64,000 nt of DNA from Clostridium rhizosphaerae (GTDB lineage: Bacteria > Bacillota > Clostridia > Clostridiales > Clostridiaceae): positions 1,054,001-1,118,000 of the forward strand of contig NZ_JAESWC010000002.1 in assembly GCF_016765585.1 (NCBI RefSeq), in the 5' to 3' direction. Both the position numbers and the translations under genes were made by a program. This document shows, piece after piece, positions 44,990 through 54,408 of the stretch; the first letter of the stretch is position 1; each line of letters starts with the position of its first letter. The notes under the pieces are model-generated. The model was given only the letters and a program-made list of their open reading frames with translations, was not told the DNA's origin and made no database searches.

Positions 44990-45987
44990 GCTTCTTTGTT
45001 GAAGTGCCTGATTATACTTTTAGCCTTATCCATGTTATCATTTTCAGAATTAGCTAAAAAAATAACTTCCGAATTTCTTAGCTTATCACTTCTTCCTGCC
45101 TTTCCACAAAAGTAAACAAGTTTTTTATAGTTAAAAAACAAGTCATCTGAAGAATAAACCACTATATCTGTATCATTTAAGCTTACAAATCTATCCTTAT
45201 AATCATTAGTAACTAAAATAGCTCTTTTAATTAATGCAAAATTATAAAGTATTTTTTCATCGCTTTCATTATTAATATAGTACATTATATTTTTGCTTAA
45301 ACTGCTTCTAAAATTGCTTAAATATGAAAATACACTATGAACCTTTTCGCTATTTGAAACATATACTACAACTTTTCTATCATTTTCAATTGAAAAGTTA
45401 AGATAATCATAAATTAAATATGGGATTTCTTTATCTAAATCTATTCTAGTAATAACATAGCGCGGTTCAGTCAATGGCTTTTTATTTCCTCGAGTAGGTA
45501 TAATTATATCCCTTTGATTTTTAAATATACCTTCTATAGAAGAACAAATAATCTTTCCTTCTTTTTTAACACATTTAATAGCTAAATCCATAATTTCATA
45601 ATTGTTATATTCAGAAAAACAACTGCAATCATCATAAATAACCAAATCATATTTTTCGTTTATTCTTATTGCATTTTTATAATTGCAGATATTAAGCAAT
45701 GTATTAACTGAGCCAAAAGAATTTCTAATGTAGCTATATTCTCTGCAATTACTATATTTCTTAATGAAATTAATTATCTGTATATTATTTTCTCGTTCTT
45801 CAGTTATGTATAAAATTTTTTTCCCATATTGTACATAGCTCAATATAATTTTAAGAAATATATCTGGTGAAGTATACGGAGGATTTATCACATTAAGAAC
45901 CTTTTCTCTTCCATTACTCCAATTTAAAATACTTTCACTAATTTTCTGTTTATAATTTACAAAGCTGGAAGTTTTATAAATTATCAT
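44962..45987 (-). CDS. Degenerate ComFA-like helicase-fold protein without Walker A
   Basis: A 341-residue protein upstream of, and overlapping, comFC. It aligns in outline with the ComFA DNA-uptake helicase: a DExH-like VIYDDCSCF, a motif III-like IICSSIEG, a motif IV-like VVYVSNSEKV, and a C-terminal FCGKAGRSDKLRNSEVIFL and FNKEAWEMGLLDL that resemble the QIAGRVGRS and terminal segments of ComFA. The N-terminal half has no GxxxxGKT P-loop and no zinc Cys cluster, so ATPase activity is probably lost. Its role may be structural, with ComFC. AAGGGG precedes ATG. It starts 31 bases after the recD2 stop. Confidence 0.65.
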   Translation of the reverse strand: MIIYKTSSFVNYKQKISESILNWSNGREKVLNVINPPYTSPDIFLKIILSYVQYGKKILYITEERENNIQIINFIKKYSNCREYSYIRNSFGSVNTLLNICNYKNAIRINEKYDLVIYDDCSCFSEYNNYEIMDLAIKCVKKEGKIICSSIEGIFKNQRDIIIPTRGNKKPLTEPRYVITRIDLDKEIPYLIYDYLNFSIENDRKVVVYVSNSEKVHSVFSYLSNFRSSLSKNIMYYINNESDEKILYNFALIKRAILVTNDYKDRFVSLNDTDIVVYSSDDLFFNYKKLVYFCGKAGRSDKLRNSEVIFLANSENDNMDKAKSIIRHFNKEAWEMGLLDL

Positions 45988-46018
45988 GTCTTATACCCCT
46001 TCAGAAATATAATTAATT

Positions 46019-48268
46019 TTATCTCAAGTCTTTATCTTCATCGCTAACAACTGCATCACTATTTATAATATCTGATATTCTCCATTTTAGTGCAGAATAT
46101 CTATCAAAGCTTCTATTATTGTTTATCATAAACTGTACCGCTTTAATAGATCCTACTAAAACTACCATTTGCTTTGCTCTTGTTATTCCCGTATAAAGTA
46201 AGTTTTTATTCATCAAAAGAGGAGCACCCATAAATGCAGGTATAATAACAACTGGAAACTCACTTCCTTGGCTTTTATGTATAGTTATAGCGTAAGCCAA
46301 ATCCAGTTCATCAAAAAATGTATTTTCATAAATTACTCTTCTTTCCTCATCAAACAATACTGTTATTATATCATTATCTTCATCTATGCTTTCAATATAG
46401 CCTACATCTCCATTAAAAACTCCAAGTCCTTCCTCTTCTCCATCACCTGAAATTCTATGCCATTTAAGGCTGTAATTATTCTTAACCTGCATAACTTTAT
46501 CGCCGGTTCTAAATATCAAATCTCTAAATTGCCTTTCTGCCTTTAGAGAATGCTTTGGGTTTAATATATTTTGCAGCTCCTTATTTAAGCTTAAAACTCC
46601 AAGAATTCCTTTTCTCATGGGAGATAAAATTTGTATGTGCTGATCCTTATTCCACTTTTTATTAAACTTAGGCAGCCTCTTATCTATTAATTCAATAATA
46701 GTAGCTAAGGTTTCATTTTGATTTTCATTTCTTATAAAATAAAAATCTTTATTTTTTTCATTTAAAAGAGGCATTTCTCCATTATTTATTTTATGTGCAT
46801 TTACAATGATCATGCTCTCCTGTGCCTGTCTGAATATATGCTTAAGTCTAACTACCTTTACACAGTTGCTTTCAATTATATCCCTTAAAACATTTCCCGG
46901 ACCTACAGATGGAAGCTGATCTACGTCTCCAACTATAATTACTCTTGTTCCAACTCCTACTGCCTTTAATAGGCTATTCATAAGCATTATATCAATCATA
47001 GAGGCTTCATCTACTATAACTACATCACACTCTAATGGAGAACCTTCATCCTTAATAAACTCTAACGATTCATCGTCTTCTACCCCTAATTCTAGAAGTC
47101 TATGAATAGTTTTTGCTTCTCTTCCAGTAGCTTCACTCATTCTTTTAGCAGCTCTTCCAGTTGGAGCAGCCATAAAAACTTTCATTCCTGCTTTTTCAAA
47201 AATACCTGTTATACAATTTATTATTGTAGTTTTCCCTGTGCCGGGACCGCCAGTTATGACTTCTATACCATTTTCAACAGCACCAATAATAGCTTCATTT
47301 TGAGAATCTGCAAACTTTATATTATTTTCCTTTTCAAACTGCTGAATTTCAAACTCAACATCAGTATTAATAGGCTGATAATCAGTAAAAGATAAATTTA
47401 TAATTTTCTTAGTTACACTAAGCTCACAATAATAGAATAGAAGTGAAAATACACACTTTTCATCATTAACAACTTCTATTTTTATCTTTCCATCCAAAGT
47501 ATTATCATAAAGTACCTTTTCGATATCCTCTTCAAGTACACCAAGAATTTCTTTACCTTCCTTTAGTAATTTATTCAACGGTATATAGGTATTTCCCATT
47601 GCGCAAAAATCGTTTATAATATAGTTTATTCCGCTTCCTATTCTAAAAGGAGAATTTAATTCAACTCCTAAACTTCTTGCAATTTTATCAGCTGTTTTAA
47701 AGCCAATACCTGAAATTTCTTCTGTTAGTATATATGGATTTTGATTAACAACATCAATAGATGCTGCACCAAATCTTTTATATATTTTCACGCATTGATT
47801 TGTTGTTACTCCATAATTTTGAAGAAAAATCATTATATTCTTAACTTCCCTCTGTTTCAAATAGGACTCCCTGATTACTTGAATTTTTTTATAACCTATA
47901 CCCTCTATCTCTTCTAACCTATCTATATCATTATCCAATATTTCTAAAGCCTTATCTCCAAACTTTTCAACTATTTTTTTTGCAGTTATTGGTCCAATAC
48001 CTGTAATAATTCCTGAAGAAAGATATTTTTCAATTTCTGAAGCCGTAGTAGGTAATATTTCTTCATAGCTCTCTACATTAAATTGTTTTCCAAATTGAGG
48101 ATGTATATTCCAATTTCCTTGAAAATTAAAGTTTTGACCTTCTGAAATATTAGGTATATATCCTTTTATTGTAGTTATTACCTTATTATCAACTATATGC
48201 GCAATTACAAAACCGTTTGACTCATTTTGAAATACTATCTCATCAATTACTCCATGTATTTCTGGCAT
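46019..48268 (-). CDS. recD2: RecD2-type ATP-dependent DNA helicase
   Basis: A 749-residue SF1B 5'-3' helicase that acts without RecBC in Firmicutes. The N-terminal OB-like and helix-hairpin-helix regions (IEGIGYKKIQ, EISGIGFKTADKIA) precede the motor: Walker A GGPGTGKTTIINC, Walker B VVIVDEASMID, IIVGDVDQLPSVGPG, and motif VI YTGITRAKQMV after AYAITIHKSQGSEFP. It is involved in replication-fork and repair processes. AGGAGAG precedes ATG. It leads the recD2-ComFA-like-comFC block, then the raiA RNA and hpf. Confidence 0.94.
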   Translation of the reverse strand: MPEIHGVIDEIVFQNESNGFVIAHIVDNKVITTIKGYIPNISEGQNFNFQGNWNIHPQFGKQFNVESYEEILPTTASEIEKYLSSGIITGIGPITAKKIVEKFGDKALEILDNDIDRLEEIEGIGYKKIQVIRESYLKQREVKNIMIFLQNYGVTTNQCVKIYKRFGAASIDVVNQNPYILTEEISGIGFKTADKIARSLGVELNSPFRIGSGINYIINDFCAMGNTYIPLNKLLKEGKEILGVLEEDIEKVLYDNTLDGKIKIEVVNDEKCVFSLLFYYCELSVTKKIINLSFTDYQPINTDVEFEIQQFEKENNIKFADSQNEAIIGAVENGIEVITGGPGTGKTTIINCITGIFEKAGMKVFMAAPTGRAAKRMSEATGREAKTIHRLLELGVEDDESLEFIKDEGSPLECDVVIVDEASMIDIMLMNSLLKAVGVGTRVIIVGDVDQLPSVGPGNVLRDIIESNCVKVVRLKHIFRQAQESMIIVNAHKINNGEMPLLNEKNKDFYFIRNENQNETLATIIELIDKRLPKFNKKWNKDQHIQILSPMRKGILGVLSLNKELQNILNPKHSLKAERQFRDLIFRTGDKVMQVKNNYSLKWHRISGDGEEEGLGVFNGDVGYIESIDEDNDIITVLFDEERRVIYENTFFDELDLAYAITIHKSQGSEFPVVIIPAFMGAPLLMNKNLLYTGITRAKQMVVLVGSIKAVQFMINNNRSFDRYSALKWRISDIINSDAVVSDEDKDLR

Positions 48269-48474
48269 ATAATCTCTCCTATACTTTATATACTTAATTA
48301 TTACTAATAATAATCATAATTATAGAATACCCTATTATAAAGGAATTCTCAACCTTATATAGTTAGTAGAATTATTATCAGATAACAGTTTTTGTAATCA
48401 TTGCAATGTAGTTGACTATAGCCTTCATAAAAACTACAATATAGTTAAACATACACATTAAAGGAGGCATTTTA

Positions 48475-49605
48475 ATGTTAATTAAAAACTGCAAAATAAT
48501 CTTTGAAGATAAAATAGAAATAGGAAGTTTACTAATTAGAAATGGTAAAATTGAAAAAATCAATCCTTCTTCAAATGAAAATGATGAAATAATTGATGCT
48601 AAAGGTCTTTATATTTCCCCAGGATTTATTGATGTTCATATTCATGGTGCCGGCGGCTTCGATACTATGGATGGAACGAAGGAATCCATAAATACAATCG
48701 CAAAAACTATTGCAAGCTTTGGAACTACTTCTTTTCTTCCAACCACTATGACTTGTGCTTTAGATGACATAAAGAAATCAGTTGAGGTATCCGCTGAATG
48801 TATGAAAGAAGGAACCGAGGGTGCTAATGTTGCAGGAGTTCATCTTGAAGGTCCTTTTATAAGTCCAGCAATGATAGGAGCTCAAAATCCTAACTTCATT
48901 CAAACGCCTTCTATAGACACTTTTAACTACATGGTTGGAGATAATATAGATGCAATAAAGAGCATAACTCTAGCCCCAGAAGTGAAGGGTTCCTTAGAAC
49001 TTATTAAATATTTAAAAGATAAGAATATTATTGTTTCCATTGGTCATTCAAAAGCTACTTATAAAGAGGCCTTAGAAGGTATAGAATGTGGAATCGGTCA
49101 TTCTACCCATCTTTATAATGCCATGACGCCTCTTCATCATAGAGAACCAGGAATAGTAGGAGCTATTTTTGATACTGACATAACCACAGAAACTATTTCT
49201 GATGGAATTCATATCAGCTATCCTTCTTTAAGAGTAGCCTATAAACAAAAGGGTTTTAACAAAGTTTTATTAGTTACTGATGCTATGATGGCCTGCGGTA
49301 TGCCTGAAGGAAAATATTCTCTTGGAGGTCAGGATGTTTTTGTAAAAGATGGAGCTGCAAGATTAAAAGAAGGTAATTTAGCTGGCTCAATTCTTACTTT
49401 AGATAAGGCTGTAAGAAATGTTTATAAAAACTCTAATTATGAACTTTACGATATAATTAAAATGGCAACTTACAATGGTGCAAAACATTGTAAGCTAGAC
49501 AATAGGAAAGGACTTATTAAAGAGGGCTATGATGCTGACTTGGTTTTATTTGATGAAGATATAAATATAAAGAAAGTAATTATTGGCGGGAAGGTTTTTA
49601 AATAA
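48475..49605 (+). CDS. nagA: N-acetylglucosamine-6-phosphate deacetylase
   Basis: Removes acetate from GlcNAc-6-phosphate in amino-sugar catabolism and wall recycling. It has 376 residues of the amidohydrolase fold: FIDVHIHGAGG (metal site), AGVHLEGPF, VSIGHSKATY, GHSTHLYNAM and LVTDAMMACG (catalytic Asp in LVTDA). AAAGGAGG precedes ATG. It is a lone gene here; nagB is not adjacent. A long bidirectional terminator starts at its stop codon. Confidence 0.95.
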   Translation: MLIKNCKIIFEDKIEIGSLLIRNGKIEKINPSSNENDEIIDAKGLYISPGFIDVHIHGAGGFDTMDGTKESINTIAKTIASFGTTSFLPTTMTCALDDIKKSVEVSAECMKEGTEGANVAGVHLEGPFISPAMIGAQNPNFIQTPSIDTFNYMVGDNIDAIKSITLAPEVKGSLELIKYLKDKNIIVSIGHSKATYKEALEGIECGIGHSTHLYNAMTPLHHREPGIVGAIFDTDITTETISDGIHISYPSLRVAYKQKGFNKVLLVTDAMMACGMPEGKYSLGGQDVFVKDGAARLKEGNLAGSILTLDKAVRNVYKNSNYELYDIIKMATYNGAKHCKLDNRKGLIKEGYDADLVLFDEDINIKKVIIGGKVFK

Positions 49606-49640
49606 TAATTAAGCTCTAGCTATGCTAGAGCTTAATTATT
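49604..49640. terminator. Bidirectional terminator after nagA
   Basis: A perfect 17-bp stem (49604-49620 with 49624-49640) has only a 3-nt loop. It overlaps the stop codons of both nagA and the convergent 49639-49905 gene. Confidence 0.88.
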
Positions 49641-49905
49641 ATTTATTTTGAATATAATTTGCTATTCCTCTCTCAAGACCATAGGATATTAATGGTATAA
49701 AGATTAAAGCAAGTAAAGAAACAGTAATTGCTTCTGGATTAACTTTATATGCCCACTGCATAGTATTTACAAACTTAAAAACAGAGTATACAGACAATAG
49801 TGCAGTTCCTACTGCAATTATTCCTATAGCTATGAACAATCTATTGAAACCAACTCTTACGTTATGAAAAAACCTAACTAATTTTTTACCCCATATATTC
49901 TTCAT
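49639..49905 (-). CDS. Small two-helix membrane protein of unknown function
   Basis: An 88-residue protein with a basic N-terminus (KKLVRFFHNVRVGFNR), a first hydrophobic segment (about 22-43), a second (about 59-76) and a C-terminal YGLERGIANY. No family was recognised. It may be a small membrane regulator or part of a transport complex, but the sequence gives no hint. It sits between the nagA terminator and the metK terminator, with a weak AGG site upstream. Confidence 0.6.
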   Translation of the reverse strand: MKNIWGKKLVRFFHNVRVGFNRLFIAIGIIAVGTALLSVYSVFKFVNTMQWAYKVNPEAITVSLLALIFIPLISYGLERGIANYIQNK

Positions 49906-50050
49906 TTTTTACCTCTTTCTATATATCCGTATATTTAAATTAACTTTATAAGTGTTTATAAATTATTTTTTACAATTGTTTGAAAAATATTCTTATATTA
50001 TTGATATTTGTAATAGGAGCCTTTTTTAAACAAATGCTTATTAAAGTATA

Positions 50051-50079
50051 TAAGACTGTTGGCATAGCCAACAGTCTTA
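50051..50079 (-). terminator. Terminator of metK
   Basis: A perfect 13-bp stem (50051-50063 with 50067-50079) has a 3-nt loop, just past the metK stop. The T-run after it is short. Confidence 0.75.
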
Positions 50080-50086
50080 CTAAATT

Positions 50087-51262
50087 TTATAAATATTTTT
50101 TAATCTCTTTTGCTTTATCTAGTCTCTCCCATGGAAGATCTATATCTGTTCTTCCAAAGTGTCCGTAAGCTGCAGTCTGTTTATATATAGGTCTTCTTAA
50201 GTCTAGATCCCTAATAATAGCTGCAGGTCTTAAATCAAAGACTTTATTTATTACATCTATAATCTTATCATCATATATTTTTCCTGTTCCAAAAGTATCA
50301 ACTTCTATAGATACCGGCTTTGCAACTCCGATAGCATAAGCAAGTTCTATTTCAAGCTTATCAGCAACACCAGCTGCTACAAGATTTTTAGCAACCCATC
50401 TTGCTGCATAAGCTGCTGATCTGTCAACTTTAGTTGGATCTTTCCCAGAGAATGCTCCTCCTCCATGTCTTCCATATCCGCCATAAGTATCAACAATAAT
50501 TTTTCTACCTGTAAGTCCTGAGTCTCCTTGAGGACCTCCTATGACAAATCTACCTGTAGGATTTATTAAATACTTTGTATTTTCATCAAGAAGCTCTACA
50601 GGAACAACCTTATTAATAACATGTTCAATTAAATCTTTTTCAATTTCTTCACGAGTTACATCCGGATTATGTTGAGTAGATATAACAATTGTATCTATTC
50701 TCACAGGTTTATTATCTTCATACTCTACTGTAACTTGTGTCTTTCCATCAGGTCTTAAATATGAAAGAGTTTCATTTTTTCTAACCTCGGAAAGCTTTCT
50801 TGAAAGTCTGTGAGCCATTGCGATTGGAAGAGGCATATATTCTGGAGTTTCATTTGTAGCAAACCCAAACATCATACCCTGATCTCCTGCCCCTATAGCT
50901 TCAATTTTATCCATTTGTCCATTTTTAGCTTCAAGAGCTTCATCAACTCCCATAGCTATATCTGTTGACTGCTCGTCTATAGATGTAAGAACAGAACAAG
51001 TATCGCAGTCAAAACCATATTTTGCTCTAGTATATCCTATTTCTTCAATAGTTTTTCTTACAACCTTAGGGATATCCACATAACAATTTGTTGATATTTC
51101 TCCCATAACTAAAACCATACCAGTTGTTACTGCTGTTTCGCATGCCACTCTGGCATTAGGATCCTGAGCTAGTATTGCATCCAACACAGAGTCGGAAATT
51201 TGATCACAAATTTTATCTGGATGTCCTTCAGTAACCGATTCAGATGTGAATAATCTTCTCAT
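50087..51262 (-). CDS. metK: S-adenosylmethionine synthetase
   Basis: Makes SAM from methionine and ATP. It has 391 residues with the family motifs: [16 protein letters not shown] at the N-terminus, [10 protein letters not shown] (ATP/methionine site) and [19 protein letters not shown] (phosphate loop). I chose the ATG at 51262, eight bases after AGGAG. The open frame includes another ATG six codons earlier, which lies over the ribosome binding site. It is controlled by a SAM-I riboswitch directly upstream. Confidence 0.97.
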   Translation of the reverse strand: MRRLFTSESVTEGHPDKICDQISDSVLDAILAQDPNARVACETAVTTGMVLVMGEISTNCYVDIPKVVRKTIEEIGYTRAKYGFDCDTCSVLTSIDEQSTDIAMGVDEALEAKNGQMDKIEAIGAGDQGMMFGFATNETPEYMPLPIAMAHRLSRKLSEVRKNETLSYLRPDGKTQVTVEYEDNKPVRIDTIVISTQHNPDVTREEIEKDLIEHVINKVVPVELLDENTKYLINPTGRFVIGGPQGDSGLTGRKIIVDTYGGYGRHGGGAFSGKDPTKVDRSAAYAARWVAKNLVAAGVADKLEIELAYAIGVAKPVSIEVDTFGTGKIYDDKIIDVINKVFDLRPAAIIRDLDLRRPIYKQTAAYGHFGRTDIDLPWERLDKAKEIKKYL

Positions 51263-51311
51263 TTGAAAATCTCCTTTCATTATATATTACTTTCATTATT
51301 TTTAAATTAGA

Positions 51312-51340
51312 TAAAACAAAACCTCTTCTATAAGAAGAGG
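51312..51340 (-). terminator. SAM-riboswitch terminator upstream of metK
   Basis: An 8-bp stem (51322-51329 with 51333-51340) is followed on the minus strand by TTTTGTTTTA. It should form when SAM is bound. Confidence 0.92.
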
Positions 51341-51353
51341 CACCTTAGCGCAT

Positions 51354-51448
51354 CCCTTATCTTGCAGTTCTGCTGGAATTGGCACCTTAGTATTAAACCG
51401 GTTGCCGGGCTTCACAGGGCCATGTCCCTCCACCTCTCTTGATAAGAG
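51354..51448 (-). promoter_or_regulatory. SAM-I riboswitch (S-box)
   Basis: Conserved blocks on the minus strand are CTCTTATCAAGAGAGGTGG, AGGGA, GAAGCCCGGCAACC, AAGGTGCCAATTCC and AGATAAG. The closing helix pairs CTTATC with GATAAG. It lowers metK expression when SAM is plentiful. Confidence 0.98.
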
Positions 51449-51474
51449 TTTATATTGAATTTTAATCCTTAGAT

Positions 51475-51503
51475 ATAATATCATAGTAATATTTTACTGT
51501 CAA
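51475..51503 (-). promoter_or_regulatory. Promoter of the SAM riboswitch and metK
   Basis: A perfect TTGACA (51498-51503) and TATTAT (51475-51480) are 17 bases apart on the minus strand, upstream of the aptamer. Confidence 0.8.
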
Positions 51504-51539
51504 CAAAATTCTATTTCTTTTTTCATATTTTGATGGTTT

Positions 51540-52019
51540 TTATTTCTTAGTACTTCCATAAACCTTATCATACTTGCTGCCTAAATCTCTGATTGATTCA
51601 TATTCTTTATCAGGCAATCTTTGCTTAAGTAAATTTATAGCATTTGCTACTTCTTTTGCAGTGCTGCCTTCAAGGTAAGTACTTATCTTTTGCTTATCTA
51701 TTGATGACAACTTTTTAGATAATGAAAGTAGTCTTTCTTTTTCGTATTCTGTCAGTTCAATCTTTTCATCATTATTATCAAAGTCGTACTCTCTATCGCT
51801 TATAGTTATTTGAGACTTTTGCTGTACCCCATCATATTCAATATGTAAACTTCTATTTAAATCTTCTATTTTATTTAAAGCAGTATTTTTCATGTTAGTT
51901 ATTCTAATGTCAAATTTACTTATGCTGCATTTAATTGCGCTGCTATTTAAAAAAACATTTATAAATAAATAAATAGCTGTAAAAAAAACAACTAAACTAG
52001 AGTAAATCTTTTTATTCAC
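51540..52019 (-). CDS. Secreted or membrane-anchored protein of unknown function
   Basis: A 159-residue protein with an N-terminal signal anchor (about 5-27) and a helical, highly charged remainder (two Lys/Glu-rich helices, about 88-115 and 122-150). No family was recognised. Its neighbourhood (metK on one side, spore genes on the other) does not assign a role. AAAGGAGG lies a few bases before ATG. Confidence 0.65.
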   Translation of the reverse strand: MNKKIYSSLVVFFTAIYLFINVFLNSSAIKCSISKFDIRITNMKNTALNKIEDLNRSLHIEYDGVQQKSQITISDREYDFDNNDEKIELTEYEKERLLSLSKKLSSIDKQKISTYLEGSTAKEVANAINLLKQRLPDKEYESIRDLGSKYDKVYGSTKK

Positions 52020-52259
52020 ATTTAACCTCCTTTGGGGCCGGAAACTACTTAATTTAACCCATATACTCCTACAGTAAATTACATGCTAAAAGTTATGTTT
52101 CAATAGAATCCATATTAATTTATTTTTTCCATTATATATAAAATTTATTCAAATTTTCTTATATTCTAATAAAACACCACATATATATTATTGAGAAGTT
52201 TATAAATTTCATATGAATATGAAGCAAAGCAGTATAAGCACGGCAAGGGGGGTATTTTC

Positions 52260-52790
52260 TTGAATAAAGTAAAAACACATTATAAAAATCCTTTAGCTTA
52301 CTATGATATAGCGAACTTCCTAAAAGATTATATGGATGAAAATACAATAATAGTATGTATAGGCACTGATAGATGTATAGGAGACTGTTTAGGACCTTTA
52401 GTAGGAACTTTTTTAAAAGAAAGTTTTTTCCCTTGTCCAGTATTCGGCACAATATCAGATCCAATTCACGCCCTAAATATAGATAAAAGACTTTTTGAAA
52501 TAAAAACTCTTTACCCTAAGGGCAATATATTAGGAATCGATGCTTGCCTTGGTGATGGCGATAGTATTGGTGAGATTCAAGCTAGGGACTATCCTATTCA
52601 TCCTGGGAAAGGCGTAGGTAAATCTCTACCTGATGTTGGAAGAGTTTCGGTTATTGGAATAGTTGATTCCAGTGACAGTAGTGAACTGTTTACTAACAGA
52701 AACATAAGACTTGACTTAATTATGAGTTTATCAAAAGTAATATGTCATTCAATAATTCACTCCTACCACCTTTACTCTAGAGACATTTAA
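52260..52790 (+). CDS. yyaC: YyaC, sporulation-linked GPR-like protein (DUF1256)
   Basis: A 176-residue protein of the YyaC family (PF06866), structurally related to the germination protease GPR. It is recognised from CIGTDRCIGDCLGPLVG near the N-terminus, GTISDPIHALN, and IDACLGDGDSIGEIQ. In Bacillus it is a sporulation protein of undefined role. The start is TTG at 52260, seven bases after GGGGGG. It lies convergent to mbl and near spoIIID, in keeping with a sporulation function. Confidence 0.88.
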   Translation: MNKVKTHYKNPLAYYDIANFLKDYMDENTIIVCIGTDRCIGDCLGPLVGTFLKESFFPCPVFGTISDPIHALNIDKRLFEIKTLYPKGNILGIDACLGDGDSIGEIQARDYPIHPGKGVGKSLPDVGRVSVIGIVDSSDSSELFTNRNIRLDLIMSLSKVICHSIIHSYHLYSRDI

Positions 52791-52802
52791 TTCCTAGATA
52801 AT

Positions 52803-52840
52803 AAAAAATAGGCTCTACCACATGGTAAAGCCTATTTTTT
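52803..52840. terminator. Bidirectional terminator between yyaC and mbl
   Basis: A 12-bp stem (52803-52814 with 52829-52840) plus an inner TACC/GGTA pair, with A6 and T6 at the ends, works on both strands. It overlaps the mbl stop codon. Confidence 0.88.
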
Positions 52841-53873
52841 ATTTATCAATTAAAGAAATATCATATCCATTACTGCCTATATCTATTTTGTCCATATATT
52901 CCAAAGTCTTACCTGTTCCTAGTGCAACACATGATACTGCATTTTCTGCTATACGAACTGGAACCTTTGTAACATCTGCAATAAGCTTATCAAGACCATT
53001 CAAAAGGGCACCGCCGCCAGTCATAATTATACCTTTATCTGCTATATCAGCAGCTAGTTCCGGAGGTGTTTTTTCTAATACTGAATGAGTACAATCAGCA
53101 ATAGCATGAACAGTTTCTCTAAGCGCTTCTCTCATTTCTTCTGAGGATACAATTATATTTTTGGGAAGACCTGTTACAAGATCTCTTCCTCTTATTTCCA
53201 TAGTAATTTCTTCATCTTTTTTATATGCAGAACCAATATTAATTTTTAAATTTTCTGCTGTTCTTTCACCAATCATCAGCTTATGCTTTTTCCTAATATA
53301 TCTTATAATTGCTTCATCAAACTTATCTCCTGCCACCTTAATAGATGACCTTACAACTATACCACCTAAAGAAATTACTGCAATATCAGTAGTACCCCCA
53401 CCAATATCTATAACCATATTTCCACTTGCTTCTGTTATGTCAAGATTAGCACCAATAGCTGCTGCTAATGGTTCTTCAATCAAATAAACTTTTTTTGCTC
53501 CTGCATTAACAGCCGCATCTCTAACAGCTCTTTTTTCTACCTCTGTAGCTTGGCACGGAATACATACCATAACTCTAGGAGCTGAAATTCTTCTTTTACC
53601 ACAAGCCTTCCGTATAAAATGCTTAAGCATTGTTTCTGTAATGTCGTAATCTGATATAACACCATCTCTTAATGGACGAATTGCCACTATATTTCCTGGA
53701 GTTCTTCCAATCATTTGCCTTGCTTCCTCACCAACAGCCCTTACTTTATTATTGCTCTTATCAATTGCAACCACAGAAGGCTCTTCGAGTATAACACCCT
53801 TTCCCTTGATATAAACAAGCACCGTTGCCGTACCTAAATCTATGCCCATGTCAGTTCCTAAATTAAAAAACAT
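52839..53873 (-). CDS. mbl: Mbl/MreB-type rod-shape-determining actin homologue
   Basis: A bacterial actin that directs side-wall synthesis from under the membrane. It has 344 residues, with the actin-fold motifs MGIDLGTATVLVYIKGKG (phosphate 1), VIDIGGGTTDIAVISLGG (phosphate 2) and MTGGGALLNGL (adenosine). The position next to spoIIID matches Bacillus mbl, not mreB. The ATG at 53873 follows GAGG by six bases; a GTG 12 bases earlier has no separate site. A short AT-rich stretch separates it from spoIIID. Confidence 0.94.
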   Translation of the reverse strand: MFFNLGTDMGIDLGTATVLVYIKGKGVILEEPSVVAIDKSNNKVRAVGEEARQMIGRTPGNIVAIRPLRDGVISDYDITETMLKHFIRKACGKRRISAPRVMVCIPCQATEVEKRAVRDAAVNAGAKKVYLIEEPLAAAIGANLDITEASGNMVIDIGGGTTDIAVISLGGIVVRSSIKVAGDKFDEAIIRYIRKKHKLMIGERTAENLKINIGSAYKKDEEITMEIRGRDLVTGLPKNIIVSSEEMREALRETVHAIADCTHSVLEKTPPELAADIADKGIIMTGGGALLNGLDKLIADVTKVPVRIAENAVSCVALGTGKTLEYMDKIDIGSNGYDISLIDK

Positions 53874-53976
53874 TCCTATCCTCACTCCGTCTCTTTTGTA
53901 TCATATAATACAAGTAATTTTTAGCTTGAATTATAACCCACTTAATTCTTATAATTCAATTATAATAGGAATGTTA

Positions 53977-54231
53977 TTAACCTTCAATAGCTTTATACTT
54001 CATTTTGGTAGCTTTTCCACCTCTTATATGCCTTTCAGCCTTGTTATAATCTAAAATATTTTTTGCCTCATCCGCTACTTGAGGATTTATTTTAGGTAAC
54101 CTCTCTGTCATATCTTTATGAATTGTACTTTTACTTACTCCAAATACCTTGGCTGTTTTTCGTATTGTAGCTTTTGAACTAATAATGTAGTTTGCAACTT
54201 CAAGAACTCTTTCTTCAATGTAGTCTTTCAA
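53977..54231 (-). CDS. spoIIID: SpoIIID, sporulation transcription factor
   Basis: A mother-cell DNA-binding protein that turns sigma-E genes on or off. It has 84 residues: helix-turn-helix RKTAKVFGVSKSTIHKDMTERL and the basic C-terminal RHIRGGKATKMKYK that contacts DNA. Both match Bacillus SpoIIID closely. The start is TTG at 54231, seven bases after AGGAGG. It lies between spoIIQ and mbl, the conserved order. A promoter is not obvious. Confidence 0.95.
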   Translation of the reverse strand: MKDYIEERVLEVANYIISSKATIRKTAKVFGVSKSTIHKDMTERLPKINPQVADEAKNILDYNKAERHIRGGKATKMKYKAIEG

Positions 54232-54408
54232 AGTGCTACCTCCTTAACCCTTCTATAATTATAAATATGCATTTTAACTTTGTTAAATTACTTTCATTAG
54301 CCATTTTCCGATAAATATTTCAGAAAACAGCTAATGAAAAACATTAAGATAATATTATGTTTGCGGAAACTAAATCATAAATTATTTAGCTTATACAATT
54401 GCTCCAAA

